Shown in pieces: positions 15,088 to 22,400 of a stretch of DNA of 22,400 nucleotides; position 1 is the stretch's first letter; the number at the start of each line of letters is the position of its first letter. Both the position numbers and the translations under genes were made by a program. The DNA comes from an uncultured Tissierellia bacterium (lineage in GTDB: Bacteria > Bacillota > Clostridia > Tissierellales > Peptoniphilaceae), in NCBI GenBank assembly GCA_902489375.1, contig CABTZP010000010.1, positions 1 through 22,400 of the forward strand, written 5' to 3'. The notes beneath the pieces are model-generated. The model was not told the origin of the DNA. It did no database searches and was given only the letters and a program-made list of their open reading frames with translations.

Positions 15088-16113
15088 ATGGACATGGATG
15101 ACCGCAAAGTATTTATTCTGGGGGCCGTTCTCCGTTCTTATCTGGAAGACCATGAACCCATTGGCTCCCGGACCTTGAAAAGAAATTTTCAAATGGACGT
15201 TTCCGCAGCGACCATCAGAAATGAGATGAGTGATTTGGAAGTATTGGGTTATCTGGAAAAGACGCACATCTCTTCGGGAAGGGTTCCTTCGGAAAAAGCC
15301 TTTCGCTGGTATGTGGATGAATTATTGCGAAGGGGCTGGGATAAGGACGAAACCCCGCAGCTTCCAACAAGAAACCTTATCAGTGAAACCAATGAACCGC
15401 AAAAGCTGATCCGCTCCGTCTTGACCTTTCTTTCGGATATTACCAATACGACCAGTCTTGCGCTGATTCCGGGAAGGACCCAGGACGTTTTGCAAAAAAT
15501 TCGCTTTATTCCCTTATCGGATCAGGATGTCCTGATGGTTTTTGCCTTTCGGTCCAAGTTTATCCATACCGAGCTGGTTCATCTTGCCGATGGCTATAGC
15601 GAGGAGCGGCTAAAAAGGGCCGGGGAGATTTTCAGTGAACTCCTGGAAGACCGTCCTTTAATGGATATTGATCAATTTCTTCATTCTCCTTTTTTTAGTG
15701 GAGAATATATCTATGGCAATGTCATCAGTGAGCTGGTTCCGGTCATTCGGGACGTGGTTCGCACCCACCGGGAGCCCTCCTTACAATTTGAAGGTCTGGC
15801 GAAACTCTATCAGTCCCCGGACGCGGATATTGAAAAAGTAACTGATTTTATCGATCAGCTCCGGCAGGAAGAGCAAATGATACGCTATTTAAAAAGCTTT
15901 CAAAGCCGAGATGAAATCTCTATTCGCATTGGCTCAGAGAATAATCCCGAGTGGCTTAAGAGCTCAACGCTGATCGTTGCCCCTTACCGGGTGAGCGGAA
16001 ATTTTAATGGGATCCTTGGGGTCATCGGCCCCATCCAAATGCCCTACCGGACCGTAATGAATGATGTTTCGCGGATGGGAAGATATGTCAATTCCATTAC
16101 CATGCGAAAGTGA
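15088..16113 (+). CDS. hrcA: Heat-inducible transcription repressor HrcA
   Basis: A 341-residue repressor that binds CIRCE and silences heat-shock operons until GroEL is occupied by unfolded protein. The N-terminal winged-helix region carries the family signature SAATIRNEMSDLE and SSGRVPSEKAFRWYVDEL; a GAF-like/dimerisation region follows. ATG 15088 is preferred over the in-frame ATG 15064 because AAGGAG lies eight bases upstream. A CIRCE site lies just before it. grpE follows after 13 bp. Confidence 0.96.
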   Translation: MDMDDRKVFILGAVLRSYLEDHEPIGSRTLKRNFQMDVSAATIRNEMSDLEVLGYLEKTHISSGRVPSEKAFRWYVDELLRRGWDKDETPQLPTRNLISETNEPQKLIRSVLTFLSDITNTTSLALIPGRTQDVLQKIRFIPLSDQDVLMVFAFRSKFIHTELVHLADGYSEERLKRAGEIFSELLEDRPLMDIDQFLHSPFFSGEYIYGNVISELVPVIRDVVRTHREPSLQFEGLAKLYQSPDADIEKVTDFIDQLRQEEQMIRYLKSFQSRDEISIRIGSENNPEWLKSSTLIVAPYRVSGNFNGILGVIGPIQMPYRTVMNDVSRMGRYVNSITMRK

Positions 16114-16126
16114 TAAGGAGGAAAAA

Positions 16127-16720
16127 ATGGCCAAAGACCAGAAAGAAAAGCTGGAAACCATTGAGGCTGAATTGGCTGACCAGGAAAATCGTCCAAACGA
16201 TCCAAATGAAACAGCCAGTCAAGAGAAAGAAGAATGTACAAAAGATCATCCCACAGATGAAAAGGATCAGGATTTTTCCGAAGCGAAGGATTCAAATTCG
16301 GACAAGGAACTTGCTGAGCTTCAAGATCAGCTTTTCCGCCTTCAGGCAGAACTGATTAACTACCGAAAAAGAGTCGAAAGAGATCGGGCGGATGTCATTC
16401 AGTTTGCCAATGAAAAACTGATTATCGAGCTGATTGCGGTGCTGGATAATTTCCACCGGGCCCTGGCATCGGAAAAGGAGCACGATCATTTCTACCAGGG
16501 GATGGAGCTGATCTTCCAGCAGTTTTTAAAGGCCCTGGAGGATCACGGCGTCGAAGAATTTGCGGCAGATGGAGAAGATTTCGATCCGAATTTGCATCAC
16601 GCAGTTCTTATGGAAGAAAGTGAAGAAGTGGAATCAGGAAAGATTATCGAAACCCTGCAAAGAGGCTATAAATTAAACGGCAAACTGGTCCGTCCGGCCA
16701 TGGTCAAAGTGGCTAAATAA
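16127..16720 (+). CDS. grpE: Nucleotide exchange factor GrpE
   Basis: A 197-residue GrpE. A highly charged N-terminal third (1-60) is followed by a long coiled coil (about 65-130, ELAELQDQLFRLQAELINYRKRVERD) and the beta domain ending RGYKLNGKLVRPAMVKVAK, the GrpE signature. It speeds ADP release from DnaK. AAGGAGG stands seven bases before ATG 16127; the upstream in-frame ATG at 16061 would run into hrcA and lacks such a site. Confidence 0.96.
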   Translation: MAKDQKEKLETIEAELADQENRPNDPNETASQEKEECTKDHPTDEKDQDFSEAKDSNSDKELAELQDQLFRLQAELINYRKRVERDRADVIQFANEKLIIELIAVLDNFHRALASEKEHDHFYQGMELIFQQFLKALEDHGVEEFAADGEDFDPNLHHAVLMEESEEVESGKIIETLQRGYKLNGKLVRPAMVKVAK

Positions 16721-16826
16721 CCAGTTGATATAGATAAAGAAGAAGCATTCATCTTGAAACCGGAACATTTTCTTAAAAGAACCGGTGGAGATTTCGAATA
16801 TTTTCAATGACTGAGGAGGTCAGATG

Positions 16827-18677
16827 ATGAGCAAGATTATTGGCATTGATTTAGGAACAACCAACTCTGCGGTTGCGGTCATGGAAGGCGGCAGCCCTAC
16901 GATTGTTGCAAATATTGAAGGAAACCGGACGACGCCATCGATTGTCGCCTTTACCAAAGATGGGGAAAGGTTAGTGGGAGAGACGGCAAAGCGTCAGGCG
17001 ATCATGAACCCGGATCGAACCATTGCTTCCATTAAAAGAGATATGGGAACCGACCGTAAAATTACGATCGATGGAAAAACCTATGCGCCTGAAGAAATTT
17101 CGGCGATGATTTTACAAAAATTAAAGTCTGATACCGAAGCCTATTTAGGCGAAGAGGTAAAAGAGGCGGTCATCACCGTTCCGGCCTATTTTACCGATGC
17201 CCAGCGCCAGGCAACAAAGGACGCGGGAAGGATTGCCGGCCTTGAAGTCAAAAGAATTATCAATGAGCCGACCGCCGCGGCCCTTGCCTACGGAATGGAC
17301 AAGGAAACCAGCCAGGCAAAGATTATGGTGTACGATTTAGGCGGCGGCACCTTTGATGTTTCCATTTTGGAAGTCGGCGACGGCGTCTTTGAAGTTTTAG
17401 CTACGCGCGGAAACAACCGCCTTGGCGGAGATGACTTTGATAAAGTTGTTATGGATTATATCGCCGACCAGTTCAAGAAAGAAAATGGCGTGGATCTGCT
17501 TAAGGACCCAACCAGCGCCCAGCGCTTAAAAGACGCGGCGGAAAAAGCGAAAAAGGAACTTTCTTCCGCTTTGACAACCAACATCAGCCTGCCCTTTATT
17601 ACTGCGGTGAACGGACAGCCGGTTCACCTTAACATGGACCTTTCCCGGGCGAAATTTGAAGAGCTGACTTCCGCTTTAGTGAAAAAAACGGAAGATCCGG
17701 TACGTAATGCTCTGGCCGACGCGAAGATCAGCGCCAGCGATTTGGATAAGGTACTTTTAGTTGGCGGATCAACCCGGATTCCCGCTGTTCAGGAGTCGGT
17801 GAAAAAGCTGACGGGTCAAGACCCTCAAAAGGATATCAATCCGGACGAATGCGTTGCGATGGGCGCTTCGATTCAGGGCGGCGTTTTAAGCGGCGAAGTA
17901 AAAGACCTTCTGCTCTTAGATGTTACTCCGCTTTCCCTGGGCCTAGAAACCCTGGGCGGGGTGATGACCGTTCTAATTCCAAGAAATACTACCATTCCAA
18001 CAAAAAAGAGCCAGGTCTTTACAACCGCTGCCGACAACCAGACGACCGTCGATATTCACGTCTTGCAGGGCGAGCGTGAATTTGCAGCCGACAACACTAC
18101 TTTAGGCCGGTTCCAGCTGACGGGAATTCCACCGGCAAGAAGGGGAATCCCCCAAATTGAAGTGACCTTTGATATTGATGCCAATGGCATTGTTAATGTC
18201 ACAGCTGTGGATAAGGGAACGGGAAAGGCTCAAAATATCACCATCACTTCTTCGACGAATCTTTCCGAAGAAGAAATTAACCGTAGGGTCCATGAGGCTG
18301 AACAGTATGAAGCCGAAGATCGAAAGAAAAAAGATCTGATTGAAGCGAAAAACCAAGCAGAGTCGCTGATCTACCAGACCGAAAACACCATGAAAGAAGC
18401 TGCCGAAACAATTGATGAAGGGCAGAAAAAAGCCGTCCAGGAAAAGCTGGAGGAGCTCAAGACCGCCAAGGATTCAGACAATATCGACGAAATGAAGGTA
18501 AAGAGCGAAGCGCTCTTGGATGAACTCAATAAAGTTTCTCAGGCAATGTATCAAAAGGCTGCGGACGCCCAGGCAAATGCGGGTCCTCAGTCCGGGTCAT
18601 CTGCCGGAGCCAAGGACGATGTCGTCGATGCAGACTATGAAGTTGTTGATGACGATGATGAGAAAAAGGATCACTAA
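16827..18677 (+). CDS. dnaK: Chaperone DnaK (Hsp70)
   Basis: A 616-residue Hsp70. The ATPase domain has GIDLGTTNS (6-14), IINEPTAAALAYG and VYDLGGGTFDVSIL; the substrate domain follows (LLLDVTPLSLGLETLGG, NTTIPTKKSQ), then a helical lid and an acidic tail ending DADYEVVDDDDE. The residue after GTTNS is Ala where many bacterial DnaK have Cys. ATG 16827 is chosen over 16824 because the spacing from GAGGAGGT is better and MSKIIGIDLG is the usual start. Last gene of the CIRCE operon; a terminator follows. Confidence 0.98.
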   Translation: MSKIIGIDLGTTNSAVAVMEGGSPTIVANIEGNRTTPSIVAFTKDGERLVGETAKRQAIMNPDRTIASIKRDMGTDRKITIDGKTYAPEEISAMILQKLKSDTEAYLGEEVKEAVITVPAYFTDAQRQATKDAGRIAGLEVKRIINEPTAAALAYGMDKETSQAKIMVYDLGGGTFDVSILEVGDGVFEVLATRGNNRLGGDDFDKVVMDYIADQFKKENGVDLLKDPTSAQRLKDAAEKAKKELSSALTTNISLPFITAVNGQPVHLNMDLSRAKFEELTSALVKKTEDPVRNALADAKISASDLDKVLLVGGSTRIPAVQESVKKLTGQDPQKDINPDECVAMGASIQGGVLSGEVKDLLLLDVTPLSLGLETLGGVMTVLIPRNTTIPTKKSQVFTTAADNQTTVDIHVLQGEREFAADNTTLGRFQLTGIPPARRGIPQIEVTFDIDANGIVNVTAVDKGTGKAQNITITSSTNLSEEEINRRVHEAEQYEAEDRKKKDLIEAKNQAESLIYQTENTMKEAAETIDEGQKKAVQEKLEELKTAKDSDNIDEMKVKSEALLDELNKVSQAMYQKAADAQANAGPQSGSSAGAKDDVVDADYEVVDDDDEKKDH

Positions 18678-18722
18678 GCTCATTTTTTAAAAAAGGCAAG
18701 GGGCCAGTTTGAAACCAATAGC

Positions 18723-18748
18723 AAGGCCGGGCAAAAGCCCGGCCTTTT
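18723..18748 (+). terminator. Rho-independent terminator of the hrcA-grpE-dnaK operon
   Basis: A perfect 10-bp stem AAGGCCGGGC / GCCCGGCCTT with AAAA loop (18723-18746) ends in TTTT (18745-18748). The U tract is short, but the stem is very stable. It lies 45 bases after dnaK and separates it from dnaJ. Confidence 0.8.
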
Positions 18749-18789
18749 GTCTGTAGGCAGTCCGGGAGAAGGCAATTTTATGCTTTTCA

Positions 18790-18818
18790 TTGTCCCCTAT
18801 GGGCCGGGACGATATAAT
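18790..18818 (+). promoter_or_regulatory. Sigma-A promoter of dnaJ
   Basis: TTGTCC (18790-18795), a 17-base spacer and a consensus TATAAT (18813-18818). Transcription would start near 18825. No CIRCE-like inverted repeat is seen around it. Confidence 0.75.
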
Positions 18819-18850
18819 GAATGTTCGGATAGAAGAGGAAGGAGTACAAG

Positions 18851-19981
18851 GTGAAGGACCCATATGTTGTTCTGGGCGTGGAGCGCACAGCGAGTAAAGA
18901 AGTGATCAAAAAAGTCTACCGGCAGAAGGCGAAAAAGGTTCACCCGGATTTAAATCCGGGAAATGAGGAGGCCCATGAAAGGTTTGCCGAGCTTTCCAAT
19001 GCCTATGAAATTTTACAGGATGATCAAAAGCGAGCGCTTTATGACCAATATGGGGAGGCGGCCTTTGAAAACGGCGGCGGAGGCGGATTTGGCGGTGGCT
19101 TTTCCTTCGACATGAATGATATTTTCGGGGATCTTTTCGGAGATCTTTTTGGCATGGGCATGGGCCGGGGCGCCACTGGGGCAAATCAGCCCAGACCGGG
19201 ATCAGACATCCGACTTGCCGTGGACCTAACGTTTAAAGAAGCTGTCTTTGGGGTGAAAAAAGAAATCCATTTTGATCGGATGGAAAATTGTCCAAGCTGT
19301 CATGGAGAAGGCTTGGAAGCGGGAACGGAAAAGAAGACCTGTCCAGACTGTGAAGGGAAGGGTGTGATCAACAGGACCGTTCGCACCCCCTTTGGAACCA
19401 TGGTCAATCAGGTCCACTGCAGTCGGTGTGGGGGAACAGGAGAAATCATCGACCATCCCTGCAAGAAATGCAAGGGAACCGGCCAGGTGAAAAAGGAAAT
19501 GACCTTCGAAATTAACATTCCCGCCGGGGTAGATGACGGCAATATTATCCCCCTCTATGGAAAAGGCAATGCCGGTTTTCATGGGGGTCCGGCGGGCGAT
19601 GCCATGGTCATTTTACGGGTTGAAAATTCCTCCTTTTACCAGCGCTACGGCAAAGACCTTTACTTTGAAATGCCGATCAGCTTTTCCCAGGCGGCCCTGG
19701 GCGATACCTTGGAGCTTCCGACTTTGACGGGAAAAGAAGAGTTTGACCTTCCGCCCGGAACTCAGACCGGAACCCGTTTTACCCTGAAAGGAAAAGGAAT
19801 CGCCGATGTACGCGGAAGATCTCCAGGAAATCTTTATTTTACCGTCCATATTGAGGTGCCCAAAAAGCTGAAAAAGGATCAAAGAGAAGCCCTTTTGCGC
19901 TTTGCCAATACGATGGGAGAGGAAGTTGAATCCCAAAAAAAGAGCTTTTGGGACAATGTTAAGGATCTTTTTGAAGGTTGA
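18851..19981 (+). CDS. dnaJ: Chaperone DnaJ (Hsp40)
   Basis: A 376-residue type I J-protein. J domain with HPD at 31-33; Gly/Phe-rich linker (about 72-120); zinc-binding domain with four CxxCxGxG repeats (CPSCHGEG at 147, CPDCEGKG, CSRCGGTG, CKKCKGTG at 204); C-terminal substrate-binding domains. It stimulates DnaK ATPase and delivers clients. The start is GTG with AAGGAG six bases upstream. It has its own promoter after the dnaK terminator, so it is not solely under the CIRCE promoter. mtaB begins 29 bp later. Confidence 0.97.
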   Translation: MKDPYVVLGVERTASKEVIKKVYRQKAKKVHPDLNPGNEEAHERFAELSNAYEILQDDQKRALYDQYGEAAFENGGGGGFGGGFSFDMNDIFGDLFGDLFGMGMGRGATGANQPRPGSDIRLAVDLTFKEAVFGVKKEIHFDRMENCPSCHGEGLEAGTEKKTCPDCEGKGVINRTVRTPFGTMVNQVHCSRCGGTGEIIDHPCKKCKGTGQVKKEMTFEINIPAGVDDGNIIPLYGKGNAGFHGGPAGDAMVILRVENSSFYQRYGKDLYFEMPISFSQAALGDTLELPTLTGKEEFDLPPGTQTGTRFTLKGKGIADVRGRSPGNLYFTVHIEVPKKLKKDQREALLRFANTMGEEVESQKKSFWDNVKDLFEG

Positions 19982-20010
19982 GAGATAAATGGCTGAGAGG
20001 AGGAAAGGAG

Positions 20011-21309
20011 ATGAAAAAAAAGACCTTTCTATTCCACACCTTGGGCTGCAAGGTCAATCAATATGAGAGCGAAGCCATGGAGGAGCTGTTTCTGCAAAGA
20101 GGCTATCAGCCCGCGGAAACAGAAGAAGACTGCGACGTCTTTGTGATTAACACCTGCTCCGTTACCCAGATGTCGGACGCAAAATCCCGGCAGATGATCC
20201 GGCGCCTAAAAAAGAAAAATCCCTCGGCTGTCGTCTGCGCGGTGGGCTGTTATGCTCAAATGGCTCCGGATGAACTTTTAGCGATCGATGGCGTGGATGT
20301 GGTCCTGGGAACAAAAGGGAGGAGCAGCCTGGTTGATCTGGCAGAAAAATCGAGGCAAAGGGGAGAAAGAATTTGTCATATCCCCGATCTGGAGAAGGAA
20401 CGTTCCTTTGATCTTCTCACCATCCATACCCAGCGGTCAACTACCCGGGCGGCCTTGAAAATTCAGGAAGGCTGTGATATGTTTTGCAGCTACTGCATTA
20501 TTCCCCATGCCCGAGGGCACATCGCCTCCCGAGCGCTTTCTTCGATTGTTGAGGAGGCCCGGACCCTTTCCCAAAGGGGATTTCAGGAGATTGTGCTGAC
20601 GGGAATCCATGTGGCAAGCTATGGGAAAGAGGCCAATGGGTCTGGGGACTTGATTGACGTAGTGGAGGCCCTGTCCATGATTTCGGGCATCAAGCGGATC
20701 CGGCTTTCCAGCATCGAACCGAGGTGGGTAAACCCTGAAAAACTTCGGCGGCTTCAGGCCACAGGAAAATTTTGCGACCACTTCCATCTTTCTCTGCAGA
20801 GCGGTTCCGATCGGGTCTTGCAACGGATGAACCGAAAATATGATACACTGATTTACAAGGAAAAGATAAAGCAAATCCGCGAAGTCTTTCCAGATGCGGG
20901 GCTGACGACCGATGTGATTGTGGGCTTTCCAGGAGAAACGGAAGAGGATTTTCAAAGGACCCTGGATTTTGTAGAGGAGATTGGATTTTTAAAAGTTCAT
21001 GTTTTTCCCTATTCACAAAGAAAAGGAACGCCGGCGGCTGATTTTCCGGATCAGATCAGCCCGCAAGTCAAGAAGGACCGGGCAGCCCGGCTGGGAAAGA
21101 TAGAAAAAGCCCTGTCAAAACGCTTTTTAAAGGAACAGCTTGGAAAAAGAGCCAGCGTCCTTTTTGAAAGCGGAAAAGGGGGACCTTTTATGGAGGGCTA
21201 TACGACTAACTACATTCGGGTTCGCCTTCCACGGGATCCTGATCAGGAAAATCAAATCATTGAAGGCCTTCTGGCTCCAGGTTCAGGAAGAGTTTTAACC
21301 CTGCGGTAA
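20011..21309 (+). CDS. mtaB: tRNA t6A37 methylthiotransferase MtaB
   Basis: A 432-residue methylthiotransferase that adds a methylthio group to t6A at position 37 of tRNA. The N-terminal domain has three cluster cysteines (C13 in TLGCKVNQYE, C49 in NTCSV, C80 in VGCYAQ). The radical SAM motif is GCDMFCSYC (C155, C159, C162), and a TRAM-like C-terminal domain follows. KVNQYESE after the first cysteine favours MtaB over RimO or MiaB. ATG 20011 has AGGAGGAAAGGAG upstream; the earlier in-frame ATG 19978 overlaps dnaJ. In Bacillus prmA and rsmE lie between dnaJ and mtaB; here they are absent. Confidence 0.93.
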   Translation: MKKKTFLFHTLGCKVNQYESEAMEELFLQRGYQPAETEEDCDVFVINTCSVTQMSDAKSRQMIRRLKKKNPSAVVCAVGCYAQMAPDELLAIDGVDVVLGTKGRSSLVDLAEKSRQRGERICHIPDLEKERSFDLLTIHTQRSTTRAALKIQEGCDMFCSYCIIPHARGHIASRALSSIVEEARTLSQRGFQEIVLTGIHVASYGKEANGSGDLIDVVEALSMISGIKRIRLSSIEPRWVNPEKLRRLQATGKFCDHFHLSLQSGSDRVLQRMNRKYDTLIYKEKIKQIREVFPDAGLTTDVIVGFPGETEEDFQRTLDFVEEIGFLKVHVFPYSQRKGTPAADFPDQISPQVKKDRAARLGKIEKALSKRFLKEQLGKRASVLFESGKGGPFMEGYTTNYIRVRLPRDPDQENQIIEGLLAPGSGRVLTLR

Positions 21310-21362
21310 AAGGGACGTTCATTAAATAAAGAACAGGCCATCAGGCGATAGGAGAAAAGAAG

Positions 21363-21713
21363 ATGGAAGATTGTATTTTTTGTAAGCTTGCCAACCATGA
21401 AATTCCCACTGATATTGTCTATGAAGATGATCGGGTGACTGCTTTTCAAGACATGAATCCCAAGGCAAAGATGCACTATCTTTTCGTTCCGAAAAAGCAC
21501 ATTTCTTCTTTGAATGACCTTTCGGAAGAGCCTTCGATGATGGAGGATCTGATCAAGGCGATTGTCAAATTCGCAAAAGAAAAAGGAGTGGATCAAACTG
21601 GTTATCGGATTGTGAGCAATTGCGGGAAAGACGGCGGCCAGTCGGTTCAGCATCTGCATGTGCATTTTCTGGCCGGAGAGCCGATCCGCTTTCCGGGTTT
21701 TGATGAGGGCTGA
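21363..21713 (+). CDS. HIT family nucleotide phosphohydrolase (HinT-like)
   Basis: A 116-residue histidine-triad protein. The triad is QHLHVHF (H97, H99, H101), with H99 as the expected nucleophile. The N-terminal CIFC (C4, C7) and KKHISS fit HinT-type proteins with a zinc site. The family hydrolyses purine nucleoside phosphoramidates; the substrate here is unknown. GGAG lies eight bases before ATG. It follows mtaB by 53 bp, a common Clostridia order. Its stop codon sits in the loop of a terminator hairpin. Confidence 0.93.
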   Translation: MEDCIFCKLANHEIPTDIVYEDDRVTAFQDMNPKAKMHYLFVPKKHISSLNDLSEEPSMMEDLIKAIVKFAKEKGVDQTGYRIVSNCGKDGGQSVQHLHVHFLAGEPIRFPGFDEG

Positions 21714-21727
21714 TTGCCCTCTTTTTT
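21705..21727 (+). terminator. Rho-independent terminator overlapping the HIT gene stop
   Basis: GAGGGC (21705-21710) pairs with GCCCTC (21716-21721) around TGATT, followed by TTTTTT. The left arm encodes the last Glu and Gly of the HIT protein and the TGA stop is in the loop. Likely ends the dnaJ-mtaB-HIT transcript. Confidence 0.85.
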
Positions 21728-21765
21728 CTATGCGAAAGCGGGTTCAGATCAGGTAGGAGTTTATC

Positions 21766-22338
21766 ATGAAAAAGAAAATTGCCTTTGTTTTTCTGTTGAT
21801 GGCACTGGCCCTCACGGCCTGTGGCCCTAAAGAGGGAAAAATCACTGCGGGAGAGGATCCGGTTTCGGTTCCCCCTCAGGAGTCTTTTTCGCAAACAAAG
21901 GAGAAGGCGCCAGAATCAAAAGTCAATTCCATTCCCGAAGAGGTCCAATCGGAAGAAAGGCCTTTGACCCAAGATGAAAAAGATCGGATCAGGCAATTTA
22001 TGACCGATTTGGAAAATTTTCCCTATTCCAGTGCAGGCTGCAGTCTGAAAGCCTGCCAGCTTTTTGCGCAGGCGGAAAACGATTTTATTTTTTATCCTCA
22101 GTGCAAAGAAGGGGTAGATCGATTCCTTCTTGAAGAATATCAAAAATTGGAACACCCGGAAAATTATGATAAAACGATGAATATTCTTTTAGATTTTCAA
22201 CACCAATACCGGGAAAATCCCAAAGAGATTGAAGCTTTAGCTGAAGATGCCGGGGTGAAAATTCAGCCAGTTTTACAAGAAAAAATGCAGAACGAGCTCT
22301 TTAAGGCTCTTAGCCTAAAGGAGGTTCAGGCTCGGTAA
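21766..22338 (+). CDS. Putative lipoprotein of unknown function
   Basis: A 190-residue protein with a lipoprotein signal: MKKK, a hydrophobic stretch and the lipobox LTAC, so C19 should be lipidated and the protein anchored outside the membrane. A charged, low-complexity linker (20-65) precedes a mainly helical, Lys/Glu-rich domain (66-190) with three more cysteines (C92, C97, C113). I recognise no family. TAGGAG lies about seven bases before ATG. It follows the HIT terminator, but no clear promoter is seen in the 38-base gap. It could be an accessory cell-envelope protein; function is not inferable. Confidence 0.75.
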   Translation: MKKKIAFVFLLMALALTACGPKEGKITAGEDPVSVPPQESFSQTKEKAPESKVNSIPEEVQSEERPLTQDEKDRIRQFMTDLENFPYSSAGCSLKACQLFAQAENDFIFYPQCKEGVDRFLLEEYQKLEHPENYDKTMNILLDFQHQYRENPKEIEALAEDAGVKIQPVLQEKMQNELFKALSLKEVQAR

Positions 22339-22360
22339 GGCCTCTGGGAAGGGGCCTTTA
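22337..22360 (+). terminator. Possible terminator after the lipoprotein gene
   Basis: AAGGCCTC (22337-22344) pairs with GGGGCCTT (22351-22358) with one G-T pair, loop TGGGAA. Only TTTA follows, so it is a weak candidate. The left arm starts inside the stop codon. Confidence 0.45.
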
Positions 22361-22378
22361 CAATTTCATCCATTCCTT

Positions 22379-22400
22379 AGATCGGAAGAGCACACGTCTG
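22379..22400. other. Illumina TruSeq adapter sequence (assembly contamination)
   Basis: The last 22 bases start with AGATCGGAAGAGC and end with ACACGTCTG, matching the start of the Illumina TruSeq read-through adapter exactly as I know it. This is library sequence, not genome, and marks the true right end of the contig. Confidence 0.96.

Noticed and set aside
20437..20955. Antisense open frame of 172 residues in mtaB
   Set aside because: Lies wholly within a well-supported gene and encodes no recognisable family; typical shadow frame.
1..22400. CRISPR array, insertion sequence, prophage or defence island
   Set aside because: No regularly spaced repeats, transposase, integrase, phage structural gene or terminal inverted repeats were seen; all strong frames are housekeeping or envelope genes.

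Overview
The window reads as a chromosomal segment of a low-to-moderate GC Firmicute, probably from the Clostridia/Tissierellia side. Support comes from the HrcA/CIRCE heat-shock operon, strong AGGAGG-type ribosome binding sites, TGn-extended -10 promoters, the cysteine desulfurase/ThiI pair without a rhodanese domain, and the Firmicutes-type order holA-rpsT-...-lepA-hemW-hrcA-grpE-dnaK-dnaJ-mtaB-HIT. The sporulation genes gpr and spoIIP, which sit between rpsT and lepA in Bacillus-type genomes, are absent and two signal peptidase genes occupy the place. That hints at a non-sporulating lineage, but the species is not identified. The last 22 bases match the Illumina TruSeq adapter, so the right edge is a contig end with untrimmed adapter, not genome.

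Layout. 1-67: 3' end of a tRNA-Ile and its terminator. 126-1229 (minus): a YprB-like RNase H-fold exonuclease. A divergent intergenic region carrying an 18-bp tandem repeat follows. 1398-3895: cysteine desulfurase and ThiI, which together make 4-thiouridine in tRNA. 3902-7826: a promoter, a hairpin-rich 5' leader and the polyamine ABC importer potABCD. 7851-9252: holA (DNA polymerase III delta) and rpsT (ribosomal protein S20) with its own promoter and terminator. 9452-12002: two adjacent type I signal peptidases. The first has an exceptional cytoplasmic tail of about 470 residues. 11986-14974: lepA (EF4) and hemW (heme chaperone). 14985-18748: promoter, CIRCE operator, hrcA-grpE-dnaK and terminator. 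18790-21727: a separate promoter driving dnaJ, mtaB and a HIT protein, then a terminator. 21766-22338: an unrecognised lipoprotein.

The genes are mostly housekeeping: tRNA modification (cysteine desulfurase, ThiI, MtaB), translation (S20, EF4), polyamine uptake, protein export (two SPases) and chaperones under HrcA control. No mobile element, phage, CRISPR array or defence locus was seen. The most unusual object is the first signal peptidase. Its disordered tail has a basic, Arg/Pro-rich half, an acidic end next to the membrane, and two copies of a roughly 33-residue motif. The copies are nearly identical in protein but differ at many synonymous sites. Other points worth a second look are a perfect 10-bp GC-rich hairpin inside the start of the second signal peptidase gene and the structured leader of potA.
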